Positions 23,591-36,119 are shown, counted from the stretch's first letter. The stretch is DNA of 64,000 nucleotides from Ischnura elegans (GCF_921293095.1 NC_060258.1:4092001-4156000); one strand, 5' to 3'. The notes: a model not told the origin generated them from the letters alone. Made by a program: numbers and translations.

Positions 23591-24739
23591 GAATAATACA
23601 CCGAGTTTACCACGGCACTGAAAACGAGAGTTAGTTGTTCTGTGAGTTCTTCCAGCGGCCACCAGGGGATGCTCGGCTACTCGCGTGACAAATGAGAGCG
23701 CCAGTACGACTCCGTTCACCTACGCGAATAGTTAACCCTTGTAAATCCGTAACGGAGAATAAATACGTCCATCTGGACAATTCACGCCGAGCATCATTGC
23801 TTCGTACATCCTACATCATCGCTAAGGCGCACTACCTACCTTTAGGGGCATCATTGCAAGAAATACATCATAACGCAAGGGTTTTGTCGGGGAGTTGTAT
23901 GTAAAAAAAGTTCCGTTTCGTCTATGTTATATGACGCGGGGAATATTTCTAAAGATACTTATGATCCTTTCTTCCACGACTTCGGGTTTACACCGCAGGC
24001 ATCACCAGAAATTATGAGGGGAGATAACGCTTTGGTGCTCCGCATTAGTATAATCAACCTTCCGCAGTCTTAAAATTCTCGATTCACAATCTATCCCTGA
24101 AATACTCCGCTTTAGGCTTAGGCGTAGCCCCTTTCTCAGAAGTTCCCGCAGATTTGACTGGGCAAAACCACCCGAACAAAGCTCCTTATAACTTTTCATC
24201 GTCTGCATTCCTTGGGCGCTTTTATTTTTTTTAATTTTGCAGAGCTAATAGGAAGATAAATTAATTTCGACATTCTCATATTACTCCTTTATTTTAATTT
24301 TCTCGCTTAGACGTGTTTGGTGTTTTTTTGGCCATGGTGACTGCCATTAAAATGCTTTCTATTCACGCAACTCACGGACGTGCGGGTATATGCCGACTGC
24401 TTTCTGCCGCCCGAGGAACAAAAGAAGATGAAGCATTCGCGAATGCTAATGCCACAATATTTTCACCAAAATTAACACCTTATTTTTCGAACGACAGTTT
24501 ACCACATAAATTTGAGACTAAGCACTCCATTAACTTCATTTCTAACAGATCGCTAGCAATTACAGAGGTAACGGAGTCTTGATGAAAGTCTTCCGGCGGT
24601 GAAACCCTCGCTATGGCGAGAGCCAACACCAAAAGGGTCTCGTGAAAACGAAATTTTCAACACGCTTATTATAGGGTCAATTGACGGTGCATCGGCTATC
24701 TCTCGTTATAGCGGGGGTGTCGATATAGCCCGTACTCGT

Positions 24740-25395
24740 ATATAAGTTACGCTTAAGTTTCTTCAGGGCCTGTTGCGTTACTATGGAGTCTATTATTAAT
24801 TGGTCTTTGCATCCTTTTGAATATTTGTAGCAGCCTTTTTGCTTTTCTGTCATTATTTTTTGCCCATCGAGGTGAGATTGGATTTTATTGGTGAGTATTG
24901 AAGTATGTAGTTTGTACATAGTGCGTAGGCAGGTTATTGGTCGGTAGTTTGCAGGGTCTGTATTTGCATCGTTTTTGGGAAGGAGAAAAGTGCATCCTCT
25001 AACCAAAAACTCAGGAGTATCTATTGGTTTCTGTAATATATGGCAAAATATTCTAGCTATGGTGGCATGCAAGGCAGTGAATTTTTTAATCCAGAAGTTC
25101 TGAAGTTTGTCCGGGCCAGGTGATTTCCAGTTTAGTGTTTTGTTAATAGCCTCCTGAACGTTGTTTTTTGTTATTCTGACTGATGGCATATCTTTTACAC
25201 CAGTGAGTCTGCTTCTTTCTCCACAGAGTGTCTCGGTATTGTTGTCGTGTCTCTCTGTATTTTCCCATAAATTAGACCAATATTCTGTTAATTGTGCCAT
25301 GGGGGATATTCGGTTTGCGTTTTACTTTTTGCATTCATTAAATTTCTATAGAATTGCTTTTCGTTCTTGTGGAAGAGATTATTTTGGCGTTTCCG
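24740..25395 (-). pseudogene. R2-superfamily LINE, RT fingers region (5' half)
   Basis: A single open minus-strand frame with LNWKSPGPDKLQNFWIKKF, FLLPKNDANTDPANYRPITC, TEKQKGCYKYSKGCKDQL and ALKKLKRNL, the standard RT blocks that precede the palm. It runs straight into the Tigger-like insertion; the next RT block, DYKKAF, appears at 18587 on the far side. Together they make one RT split by the transposon. Upstream of about 25395 the element is cut off by the 191-bp satellite, so its N-terminal DNA-binding part is missing. Confidence 0.85.
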
Positions 25396-25401
25396 CTCTG
25401 T

Positions 25402-28400
25402 ACATCAATACTTAGTACTACACACAAATATTCTGCGAATCGTCCCTGATTCACAAGTTACAGGACCTACAATACGTAGTAATTTCTCGCCGCGAAGCTG
25501 AGACTCGCCGGAAGGTATACCTGTTTAAAAATCATCATTACTCTGTTATGCGTCCATTCATCTCTTTCGTTTTTTTATATATGTCAGAGAAGACATCAAT
25601 ACTTAGTACTTCTAACAGATATTTCGCGAATCGTCCCTGATTTACAAGTTAGAAGACCTGAAATACGTAGTACTTACTCGCCGCGAAGCTGAGACTCGCC
25701 GGAAGGTATACCTGTTTAAAAATCATCATTACTCTGTTACGCGTCCATTCATCTCGCTGTTTTTTTTATATATGGCTGACAAGACATCAATACTTAGTAC
25801 TATATACAGATATTCTGCGAATCGTCCCTGATTTACAAGTGAGAGGACCTACAATACTTAATATTTTCTCGCCGCGACGCTTTGACTTGACCGACGGTAT
25901 GAGTTGATAATATTCATCATTACTCTGTTATGCGTCCATTCATCTCGCTGCTTTTTTGATATGTAGCAGACAAGACATCAATACTTCGTACTATACACAG
26001 ATATTCGGCGAATCGTCCCTGATTTACAAGTTACAGGACCTTCAATACGTAGTATTTTCTCGCCGCGAAGCATAGACTCGCCGGAAAGTATACCTGTTTA
26101 AAAATCATCATTACTCTGTTATGCGTCCATTCATCTCTCTGGTATTTTGATATATGTCAGACAAGACATTAATACTTAGTACTACACACAGATATTCTGC
26201 GAATTGTCCCTGATTTACAAGTAACAGGACCTACAATACTTAATATTTTCTCGCTGCGACGCTTTGACTTGACCGACGGTATGAGTTGATAATATTCATC
26301 ATTACTCTGTTATGCGTCCATTGATCTCGCTGCTTTTTTAATATGTAGCAGACAAGACATCAATATTTAGCACTATACACAGATATTATGCAAATCGTCC
26401 CTGATTTACAAGTTACAGGACCTACAATACGTAGTAATTTCTCGCCGCGAAGCAAACACTCGCCGGTGAGTATACCTGTTTAAAAATCATCATTTCTCTG
26501 GTATGCGTCCATTCATCTCTCTGGTATTTTGATATATGTCAGAAAAGACATCAATACTTAGTACTGTACTCTGATATTCCGCGAATCGTCCCTGATTAAA
26601 GAGTAACAAGGCCTGCAATACGTAGTAATTTCTCTCCGTGAAGCTGAGACTCGCCGGAAAGTATACCTGTTTAAAAATCATCATTACTCTGTTATGCGTC
26701 CATTCATCTCTATGGTTTTTTGATATATGTCAGAGAAGACATCAATTCTTAGTACTATTCTCTGATATTCCGCGAATCGTCCCTGATTTATATGTTACAT
26801 GACCTGCAATACATAGTAATTTCTCGCCGCGAAGTTGAGACTCGCCGGAAGGTGTACCAGTTTAAAAATCATGATTACTCTGTTATACGTCCATTCATCT
26901 CTCTGGTATTTTGATATATGTCAGACAAGACATTAAAACTTAGTACTGTATACAGATATTTCGTGAATCGTCCCTGATTTAAGAGTTACAAGGCCTGCAA
27001 TACGTAGTAATTTCTCGCCGTGAAGCTGAGACTCGCCGGAAAGTTTACCTGTTTAAAACTCATCATTACTCTGTTATGCGTCCATTCATCTCTCTGGTAT
27101 TTTGATATATGTCAGACAAGACATTAATACTTAGTACTGTATACAGATATTCCGCGAATTGTCCCTGATTTAAGAGTTACAAGGCCTGCAATACGTAGTA
27201 ATTTCTCGCCGTGAAGCTGAGACTCGCCGGAAAGTATACCTGTTTAAAACTCATCATTACTCTGTTATGCGTCCATTCATCCTTACGGTTTTTTGATATA
27301 TGTCAGGGAAGACATCAATACTTAGTACTATACTCTGATATTCCGCAAATCGTCCCTGATTTATAAGTTACATGACCTGCAATACATAGTAATTTCTCGC
27401 CGCGAAGTTGAGACTCGCCGGAAGGTATACCAGTTTAAAAATCATCATTACTCTGTTATGCGTCCATTCATCTCGCTGCTTTTTTCATATATGGCAGACA
27501 AGACATCAATACTTAGTACTATATACAGATATTTTGCGAATCGTCCCTAATTTACAAGTTAGAGGACCTACAATACTTAATATTTTCTCGCCGCGACGCT
27601 TTGACTTGACCGACGGTATGATTTGATAATATTCATCATTACTCTGTTTTGCGTCCATTCATCTCGCTGCTTTTTTGATATGTGGCAGACAAGACATCAA
27701 TACGTAGTACCATCGAAAGATAGTCCGCGAATCGTCCCTGATTTATAAGTTACAAGACCTGCAATACGTAGTATTTTCTCGCCGCGAAGCTGAGACTCGC
27801 CGGAAGGTATACCTGTTTAAAAATCATCATTACTTTGTTATGCGTCCATTCATCTCTATGGTTTTTTGATATATGTCAGACAAGACATTAATACTTAGTA
27901 CTGTATACAGTTATTCCGCGAATCGTCCCTGATTTAAGAGTTACAAAGCCTGCAATACGTAGTAATTTCTCGCCGTGAAGCTGAGACTCGCCGGAAAGAA
28001 TACCTGTTTTAAACTCATCATTACTCTGTTATGCGTCCATTCATCTCTATGGTTTTTTGATATATGTCAAAGAAGACATCAATACTTAGTACTATACTCT
28101 GATATTCCGCGAATCGTCCCTAATTTATAAGTTACATGACCTGCAATACATAGTAATTTCTCGCCGCGAAGTTGAGACTCGCCGGAAGGTGTACCAGTTT
28201 AAAAATCATCATTACTCTGTTATACGTCCATTCATCTCTCTGGTATTTTGATATATGTCAGACAAGACATTAATACTTAGTACTATATTCAGATATTCCG
28301 CGAATCGTCCCTGATTTAAGAGTTACAAGGCCTGCAATACGTAGTAATTTCTCGCCGTGAAGCTGAGACTCGCCGGAAAGTATACCTGTTTAAAACTCAT

Positions 28401-29750
28401 CATTACTCTGTTATGCGTCCATTTATCTCTCTGGTATTTTGATATATGTCAGACAAGACATTAATACTTAGTACTGTATACAGATATTCCGCGAATTGTC
28501 CCTGATTTAAGAGTTACAAGGCCTGCAATACGTAGTAATTTCTCGCCGTGAAGCTGAGACTCGCTGGAAAGTATACCTGTTTAAAACTCATCATTACTCT
28601 GTTATGCGTCCATTCATCTCTCTGGTATTTTGATATATGTCAGAAAAGACATCAATACTTAGTACTATACTCTGATATTCCGCAAATCGTCCCTGATTTT
28701 TAAATTACATGACCTGCAATACATAGTAATTTCTCGCCGCGAAGTTGAGACTCGCCGGAAGGTATACCAGTTTAAATATCATCATTACTCTGTTATGCGT
28801 CCATTCATCTCGCTGCTTTTTTCATATATGGCAAACAAGACATCAATACTTAGTACTATATACAGATATTCTGCGAATCGTCCCTGATTTACAAGTTAGA
28901 GGACCTACAATACTTAATATTTTCTCGCCGCGACGCTTTGACTTGACCGACGGTATGAGTTGATAATATTCATCATTACTCTGTTATGCGTCCATTCATC
29001 TCGCTGCTTTTTTGATATGTGGCAGACAAGACATCAATACTTAGTACCATAGAAAGATAGTCCGCGAATCGTCCCTGATTTATAAGTTACAAGACCTGCA
29101 ATACGTAGTTATTTCTCGCCGCGAAGCTGAGACTCGCCGGAAGGTATACCTGTTTTAAAATCATCATTACTCTGTTATGCGTCCATTCATCTCTCTGGTA
29201 TTTTGATATATGTCAGACAAGACATTAATACTTAGTACTGTATACAGATATTCCGCGAATCGTCCCTGATTTAAGAGTTACAAGGCCTGCAATACGTAGT
29301 AATTTCTCGCCGTGAAGCTGAGACTCGCCGGAAAGTATACCTGTTTAAAACTCATCATTACTCTGTTATGCGTCCATTCATCCTTATGGTTTTTTGATAT
29401 ATGTCAGAGAAGACATCAATACTTAGTACTATACTCTGATATTCCGCGAATCGTCCCTGATTTATAAGTTACATGACCTGCAATACATAGTAATTTCTCG
29501 CCGCGAAGTTGAGACTCGCCGGAAGGTGTACCAGTTTAAAAATCATCATTACTCTGTTATACGTCCATTCATATCTCTGGTATTTTGATATATGTCAGAC
29601 AAGACATTAATACTTAGTACTGTTTACAGATATTCCGCGAATCGTTCCTGATTTACATGTTACAAGACCTGAAATACGTAGTAATTTCTCGCCGCGACGC
29701 TGTAACTTGACCGACGGTATTAGTTTATAATATTTATCATTACTCCGTTA
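25402..29750 (+). repeat. 191-bp satellite array with 7-mer higher-order repeat
   Basis: About 22-23 tandem monomers of 191 bp; CTCGCCGCGA recurs at 25486, 25677 and 25868. Each monomer contains TCGTCCCTGATTTA, AATACGTAGTA and ATGCGTCCATTCATCTC. At least two monomer types are present: one with GAGACTCGCCGGAA, another with TTGACTTGACCGACGG. A variant GAAGTTGAGACTCGCCGG occurs at 26831, 28168 and 29505, exactly 1337 bp apart, so part of the array is a higher-order repeat of seven monomers. ORFs at 27408 and 28745 repeat with this same spacing and are not genes. The last monomers (29690-29880) decay. Confidence 0.95.
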
Positions 29751-29879
29751 CTGCATAGGTATATTCTGCGAATTGTCCCATATATTCTAGATGTAGGACC
29801 TACAATGCCTTGTAATTTCTCGACATAAATGAAGACAGAAGTACTTGGTACCATACACAGACATTCCGCGAATTGTCCC

Positions 29880-30363
29880 TTATTTTCTTGTTTTAGTCCA
29901 TTATACGATAACTTCCTCTTTCTTTGGGTATTTCCGTGGTCGTTATGCTATCTTAGCCATGGGTCTTTTTCCTGATAATGGTATGTTCTTTCAGGCATAC
30001 TTCGTCTCTAACAATAGCCTCTCCCTAGCCTTCCATCGCTCCATGGGGGCAGTAAGCGAAACGCCCCGTGGTGACCCTACCGTGCTTCCGTGATGGGGCG
30101 TGTAAGATGGGAATATGTTCCTTGAGCTCCTCTTGGTAAAGAAGTTGGCGGCGAATGACGCACAAAAAGCTCAGAGATAAGGCTTGAAAATTGACAATGA
30201 GAGAGAACTCCTGAGGAATCCCCTCATCATTAGGCCGCTCCTCCCCCACCTATCCCATTCTCGAAGTGTCCTTGACCAGCATAGGAAGAAATACGTGAGG
30301 ACCGGACGGTATAACGAGGGTGGGGTTGCATGAGGTGAAAGGGCGTATTTGCTAGTGCATAGG
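29880..30363. other. Non-satellite spacer between array and palindrome
   Basis: About 480 bp of mixed composition, with a GC-rich part near 30030-30110, that is absent from the other side of the palindrome. The 74- and 65-codon ORFs are not supported by any motif. Confidence 0.4.
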
Positions 30364-31665
30364 AACAACAGTTAATGGATCTTCTTTCGTCCTGGCGTAG
30401 ACGATTCGGGCATTAGGTAATGGATTCCTGGAAATGAATCCCACTCTTTTTCAACCCCATAAGGGAGGATTTACGGTGATGTGTCTCAGTGACCATTAAC
30501 CAGTGTGTGCATTAATATCTTCCTGGAATAGAGTGTTTGCAATGGTCGCATTTCCGCAGATACGAAAAATCGCGATCCATGGCAGTAATATTTTTTTTGT
30601 AACTGTTTCTTACAAAGGTTTTCTTTACTTCCTCTCAGGTTGAATTCTCTGCATATAATCGCATTTCCTGGGGAAAGTTTATAAAAATGCTGTGTCGCAA
30701 ATTTTAGAGGAATGCTCGAAAAATTTATTCATAATTTAAAATACAAATCCATGCGTTGATTCATGCGTAAAATGGGTTTTGTTAAAAGAATATTAGGAAA
30801 GTGCGACGACAAAGTGAGAGAAATTAGCTACTTTTCCCTCGTTAGACCACATTTGGAATACGCTGCCAGTGTTTGGGACCCTCATGAAAAAGGCTTAATA
30901 ACAGAGTTAGAACGCGTGCAAAGAAGAGCTGCCAGGTATGTGAAAGGTCGTTACGATAGTCTTGTTAGTGTTACTGACCTCTTAAATAAACTCGGATGGG
31001 AATCTCTGTCGGACCGTAGATTGAAAAATAGACTAAACCTTTTAGATAAATTCAAGAGCAGTGTCTTTTCTGACGAAGTTAACCATATCTTGCGGACGCC
31101 AACGTACTACGGAAGATCAGATCATATAAATAAAATAAGAGAGATAGATTGCAGAACAGACAGATTCCGAATGTCATTTTTTCCACGATCAATAAGAGAT
31201 TATAACGGCAGCAATAGAACTCGTCATAATAATCATTTAAAATAAACCTAAAATTTTCCACTCCGTTTTCAGTAACATGGATTTGTATTTTAAATTATGA
31301 ATAAATTTTTCGAGCATTCCTCTAAAATTTGCGACACAGCATTTTTATAAACTTTCCCCAGGAAATGCGATTATATGCAGAGAATTCAACCTGAGAGGAA
31401 GTAAAGAAAACCTTTGTAAGAAACAGTTACAAAAAAAAATATTACTGCCATGGATCGCGATTTTTCGTATCTGCGGAAATGCGACCATTGCAAACACTCT
31501 ATTCCAGGAAGATATTAATGCACACACTGGTTAATGGTCACTGAGACACATCACCGTAAATCCTCCCTTATGGGGTTGAAAAAGAGTGGGATTCATTTCC
31601 AGGAATCCATTACCTAATGCCCGAATCGTCTACGCCAGGACGAAAGAAGATCCATTAACTGTTGT
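30364..31665. repeat. Large palindrome: about 390-bp inverted arms around a 520-bp loop
   Basis: Left arm 30364-30754 and right arm 31278-31665 are near-perfect inverted copies: for example GGATCTTCTTTCGTCCTGGC near 30379 and its complement near 31646, and ATTTAAAATACAAATCCATG ending near 30754 and its complement at about 31281-31300. The outer tip is AACAACAGTTAATGG. The right arm runs almost at once into the inverted satellite array. The loop holds a LINE fragment. Possible origins are a foldback transposon or an inverted duplication. An assembly artefact is possible, but a complete sequence across the loop argues against simple collapse. Confidence 0.9.
30763..31245 (+). pseudogene. LINE RT C-terminal fragment (CR1/L2/Jockey-like) in palindrome loop
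   Basis: A 160-codon open frame with LGKCDDKVREISYFSLVR, PHLEYAASVWDPH, LERVQRRAARYVKGRY and LGWESLSDRR. This is the conserved region after the RT domain in CR1-, L2- and Jockey-like LINEs. The upstream endonuclease and RT catalytic core are missing, as in a 5'-truncated insertion. The frame is uninterrupted, which suggests a young copy. It fills nearly the whole loop of the palindrome. Confidence 0.8.
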
Positions 31666-31680
31666 TATCCTAAATCAGGG

Positions 31681-33565
31681 ATCCTAAATCAGGGACGATT
31701 CGCGGAATATCAGAGTATAGTACTAAGTATTGATGTCTTGTCTGCCATATATGAAAAAAGCAGCGAGATGAATGGACGCATAACAGAGAAATGATGATTT
31801 TTAAACAGGTATACCTTCCGGCGAGTCTCAGCTTCGCGGCGAAGAAATACTACGTATTGCAGGTCTTGTAACTTATAAATCAGGGACGATTCGCGGAATA
31901 TCAGAGTATAGTACTACGTATTGATGTCTTGTCTACCATATATGAAAAAAACAGCGAGATGAATGGACGCATAACAGAGTAATGATGACTTTAAAACAGG
32001 TATACCTTCCGGCAAGTCTCAGCTTCGCGGCGAGAAATTACTATGTATTGCAGGTCATGTAACTTATAAATCAGGGACGATTCGCGGAATATCAGAGTAG
32101 AGTACTAAGTATTGATGTCTTATCTGCCATATATGAAAAAAGCAGCGAGATGAATGGACGGATAACAGAGTAATGATGATTTTTAAATAGGTATACCTTC
32201 CGGCGAGTCTCAGCTTCGCGGCGATAAAATACTACGTATTTCAGGTCTTTTAACTTATAAGTCTGGGACGATTCGCGGAATATCAGAGTAAAGTCCTAAG
32301 TATTGATGTCTTGTCTACCATATATCAAAAAAGCAGCGAGATGAATGGACGCATAACAGAGTAATGATGATTTTTAAACAGGTATACCTTCCGGCGAGTT
32401 TCAGCTTCGCGGCGAGAAAATACTACGTATTGCAGGTCTTGTAACTTATAAATCAGGGATATTTAGTGGACTATCTTTCTATGGTACTACGTATTGATGT
32501 CTTGTCTGCCACATATCACAAAAGGAGCGAGATGAATGGACGCATAACAGAGTCATGATGAATATTATAAAGTCATACCGTCGGTCAAGTCAAAGCGTCG
32601 CGGCGAGAAAATTTTAAGTATTGTAGGTCCTTTAACTTGTAAATCAGGGATGATTCGCAGAATATCTGTATATAGTACTAAGTATTGATGTCTTGTTTGC
32701 CATATTTGAAAAAAGCAGCGAGATGAATGGACGCATAACAGAGTAATGATGATTTTTAAACTGGTATACCTTCCGGCGAGTCTCAACTTCGCGGCGAGAA
32801 ATTACTATGTATTGCAGGTCATGTAACTTATAAATCAGGGACGATTCGCGGAATATCAGAGTATAGTACTAAGTATTGATGTCATGTCTACCATTTATCA
32901 AAAAAGCAGCGAGATGAATGGACGCATAACAGAGTAATGATGATTTTTAAACAGGTATATCTTCCGGCGAGTCTTAGCTTCGCGGCGAGAAAATACTACG
33001 TATTGCTGGTCTTGTAACTTATAAATCAGGGACGATTCGCGGACTATCTGTCTATATAACTACGTATTGATGTCTTGTCTGCCACATATCCAAAAAAGAG
33101 CGAGATGAATGGACGCATAACAGAGTAATGATGAATATTATAAAGTCATACCGTCGGTCAAGTCAAAGCGTCGCGGCCAGAAAATATTAAGTATTGTAGG
33201 TCCTTCAACTTGTAAATCAGGGACGATTCGCAGAATATCTGTATATAGTACTAAGTATTGATGTCTTGTCTGACATATATGAAAAAAGCAGCGAGATGAA
33301 TGGACGCATAACAGAGTAATGTTGAATATTATAAACTCATACCGTCGGTCAAGTCAAAGCGTCGCGGCAAGAAAATATTAAGTATTGTAGGTCCTGTAAC
33401 TTGTAAATCAGGTACGATTCGCAGAATATCTGTATATAGTACTAAGTATGGGTGTCTTTTCTGCCATATTACAAAAAAGCAGCGAGATGAATGGACGCAT
33501 AACAGAGTAATGATAAATATTACAAACTAGTACCGTCTGTCAAAATACCGTCGTTCACGTCACAG
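31681..33565 (-). repeat. 191-bp satellite array, inverted orientation
   Basis: About ten monomers of the same satellite as 25402-29750 but as the complement. The motif AATCAGGGACGATTC recurs at about 31687, 31878 and 32069, again 191 bp apart. Both monomer types occur; the GACCGACGG type lies near 32575, 33155 and 33345. The last unit decays near 33540-33580. Confidence 0.95.
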
Positions 33566-33599
33566 GGTCGCGGCGAGAGACTGTGCTCTTGTGGGTTGG

Positions 33600-34679
33600 T
33601 ATGAATGCGTGGGTTGGGAAAACTGTGGGCCAAGGTAACGCGACTCACTCCTCAACCAAAGCATCCACACAGCACTCGGTGATTACTTAATTCCTAATAA
33701 ATTACGATCATTTCCATGGCGTACACCAATGTAAAAACATTTGAATTACTAAGATAAGGGGCGTGTTAAGCTCACATTTAAATATGACCTCAAAAAGAAA
33801 TTACATCGCAGCAGAGTAATCAGCATATATTACAACGAATTCCATGTTTATTGACGCACTAAATTATAATAGATCAGATAAGCAAGGTTTAGCTCAGATA
33901 CCGAATTTTAGTTGCATTTTTTAGCACTAGAGAATAACGTACGCAGTGGGCCTACAATCGATAAATGAGGTATTTGCAACGACGAGTGATAAATTATTGA
34001 GCTCTATTGCATTATTTTAAACAGGAATATTTTATTAATGTTTATAATTAAACGTTTAAGATATTTTGTTCCCTTTTTCATATCTAAAGGCCGTAAATTA
34101 ACTGTGAACGTTTGGAAGCTGAAGTCGGGCTGAAATTCAGCTGCTGGCCTAAGCATTGAAAATTAATGAAACTTAAATTATAATTATACCATAAATTGAA
34201 GGAAATTGATGAATATGCATTAATTGCCTCTTTATTTTTTCAAATGGAAAGAAAATTATCTTGAAACGCAGATGTTTGGCCTGTTCTCTAGGTGTGCTGT
34301 TTGTGGATAAAATGGCAACTAGATATCATCGATTCTATACTGAGGCTTGATTGCATGTTCTTGTATTAACAAATAAACATTGGTAATGGATCTTTGTCGT
34401 GCATGTTGTGTTCGTAAGATTTACAATCATGTCATAAATTGATGAGAATATTCTCAGCCCATGCTATTGAGTCGTGAAATGTCTCTCAGGCGATTTTTGT
34501 TTGTTGTTGGCGTCGTTGATCCTTTCGTTGAGCATAATAATCATAAGCATATTCATTTTCAAACATCAACGTAGTGAATGTGGTTTTCTTGTGAGATTTT
34601 GAGATCTTTGTCGGTGAGTAGATGATGTCTTTGTCGATATACCTGATTTAAACAGTGAATGAGATTTTGAAGTGAAAAT
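33600..34679 (+). other. Presumed 5' region of unit 2 (upstream of the ZAD start codon)
   Basis: About 1.1 kb between the satellite and the ATG at 34680 without a recognisable repeat or coding frame. The promoter and 5' UTR of unit 2 are expected here, but I see no convincing TATA box or initiator and do not mark one. Confidence 0.4.
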
Positions 34680-35080
34680 ATGAGTCGCACCAGCGGGATT
34701 TTCACGGAATCTTCAAGAAGGAATTGCAGACTTTGTAGGAAAAATCATGATTATTATTATAACATATTCGCTTCGAATGTGGCATGCAATATAGCTGTAA
34801 AGGATGCCATACATGATTTTGTCGGCTTACATGTGAGTGGCATATCAAATGCAATCGATCTTCTTTGGTGCTTACTTCATTTTGTTTTTTCCAAGATAAT
34901 TACGACTTCTGTTGACGTGTAATTTGTTTATTAATATCTCAGATTGCTGTGGGAGATGGCCTGCCCACTACCATGTGTCCACTGTGTTTGAAGAAACTTA
35001 CGGAATTCAGCGTCTTCAAAAAGATTTGTTTAGAATCAGACGCAGTTCTTAGAAAAAGTTTGCAGAGTAATTGTTGTAGG
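34680..35080 (+). CDS. ZAD (zinc-finger-associated domain), first two coding exons of unit 2
   Basis: Exon 1, 34680-34832 (51 codons, donor GTGAGT), and exon 2, 34943-35080 (46 codons, acceptor ATCTCAG, donor GTGAGT), join in phase 0. The 97-residue product has NCRLCRK near residue 16 and TTMCPLCLKKL near residue 62, the paired C-x2-C ligands of a ZAD treble-clef zinc site, followed by the expected helix (FSVFKKICLESDAVLRKSL). ZADs form dimers at the N-terminus of arthropod C2H2 zinc-finger transcription factors. The start ATG lies just before the domain, as is usual. The following in-frame exons are A-I (38874) and B-I (39756). No C2H2 fingers occur in the window, so the gene continues to the right. 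Confidence 0.85.
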
Positions 35081-35645
35081 GTGAGTACTTATCCTTTTTT
35101 CTTCTTTGATGGCTGGCGTATTATAGGCATGGCAGAGTTAGAGGTGACACTCTTCGGTATTTGTCGGCTACACTGGGAATGTAGAAAGATAAATTTTGTG
35201 GACTAAAATAATTATGGTATGAAGTTTTGAGGATGAACTATACTGTAATCGATTAACTTCTTTGTAGCACAATTGGAGAAATATTATGTTGTAGAACTAC
35301 CGGTGGCCATTAAATCGAGTAATAACTTAAAAGGTACTTCGATTAACGGTCAAAAGATAATTTAGCATACATTTTGTTAATCTACAATAAAAGGTTACAC
35401 GAAAGGCCCTCGTCCATGGTACACGGAAAAGTGTAATAAGTCCAACATCCCATAAACGGTTTCTCCCTATATGTGAGCCCTTGGGAAGATGCTATTTATG
35501 TTGCAGTTGGTTTTTCAGTGTCAAAGACTGAAGACATATCGTCTTCTGGCAAAACTTAGTGTTTACTATACAATAATATTCGGGAAGAATGGGATTTAAA
35601 TTAACCATTTATCAACGTAGAAAGGCAATCCACACACTTGGCTCT

Positions 35646-36118
35646 GGGTCATTCCATTTCAAATCTACCAGGCCATGACACCCACCGATTCGGATTTTCT
35701 TGAAACTTGCCATGGCCATATATTCTGGTATAATTAGAAATTTTGTACAACTTAAGCCAGTTGTCTATTGTTGATGAAATATTCACTGCATGAATGACTT
35801 AATTGAGTGAGTATTAAATGATAATCGAGGGATCATTATGGAACACTCAGCTTTAGAAAAAAAATCATGGCTTGTCATCTCCCAGGAATGGAGTTATGAA
35901 TGAAAATAAAAATCACTATGGTTGCACGTTGCGGCACTCCAGGGGGTCACTCCCAAATTTCAATTGTTCATATTTCATTAACAATTGACAATTGGAGACT
36001 AAAATTGTACACAATCTCTAGTTAAGCCAGAATGTATGACCATGGCAAGATTCATGAAAATCCGAGTCGTTGGGTGTCATTTGGTCAAAATATTGGTTTA
36101 TTTGACATGGAATGACTC
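35646..36118. mobile_element. MITE with long imperfect inverted repeats (GTCATTCCAT family)
   Basis: About 470 bp. The left end GGGTCATTCCATTTCAAA and the right end, complement of GAGTCATTCCATGTCAAA, are part of inverted repeats of about 85 bp that also share ATGACACCCA, CGGATTTTC and CTTGCCATGG. CTCT flanks both ends as a possible 4-bp target duplication. Non-coding. A second, truncated end of this family is at 55325-55404. It lies in the intron between the ZAD and exon A-I of unit 2. Confidence 0.75.
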
Positions 36119-36119
36119 C

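Larger units (their letters stand above)
18591..24738. mobile_element. Tigger/pogo-like DNA transposon, copy 2 (inverted, enlarged)
   Basis: Inverted relative to copy 1 (6183-8059) and inserted in the R2-type LINE. The left end has TA then CAGTGCAACCTCGATATAA. The other end matches copy 1 to about CCCGTACTCG at 24738 but lacks the last 18 or so bases. Homology to copy 1 is interrupted from about 19298 to 23591 by 4.3 kb that copy 1 lacks; that segment includes the CTGTTC-rich element. Either this is an insertion or copy 1 is a deletion derivative. No transposase recognised in either. Confidence 0.8.

Noticed and set aside
27408-28963. Two near-identical 72-codon ORFs (27408, 28745) and a third in the inverted array (32786-32565)
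   Set aside because: They are satellite monomers read in one frame, spaced by the 1337-bp higher-order repeat.
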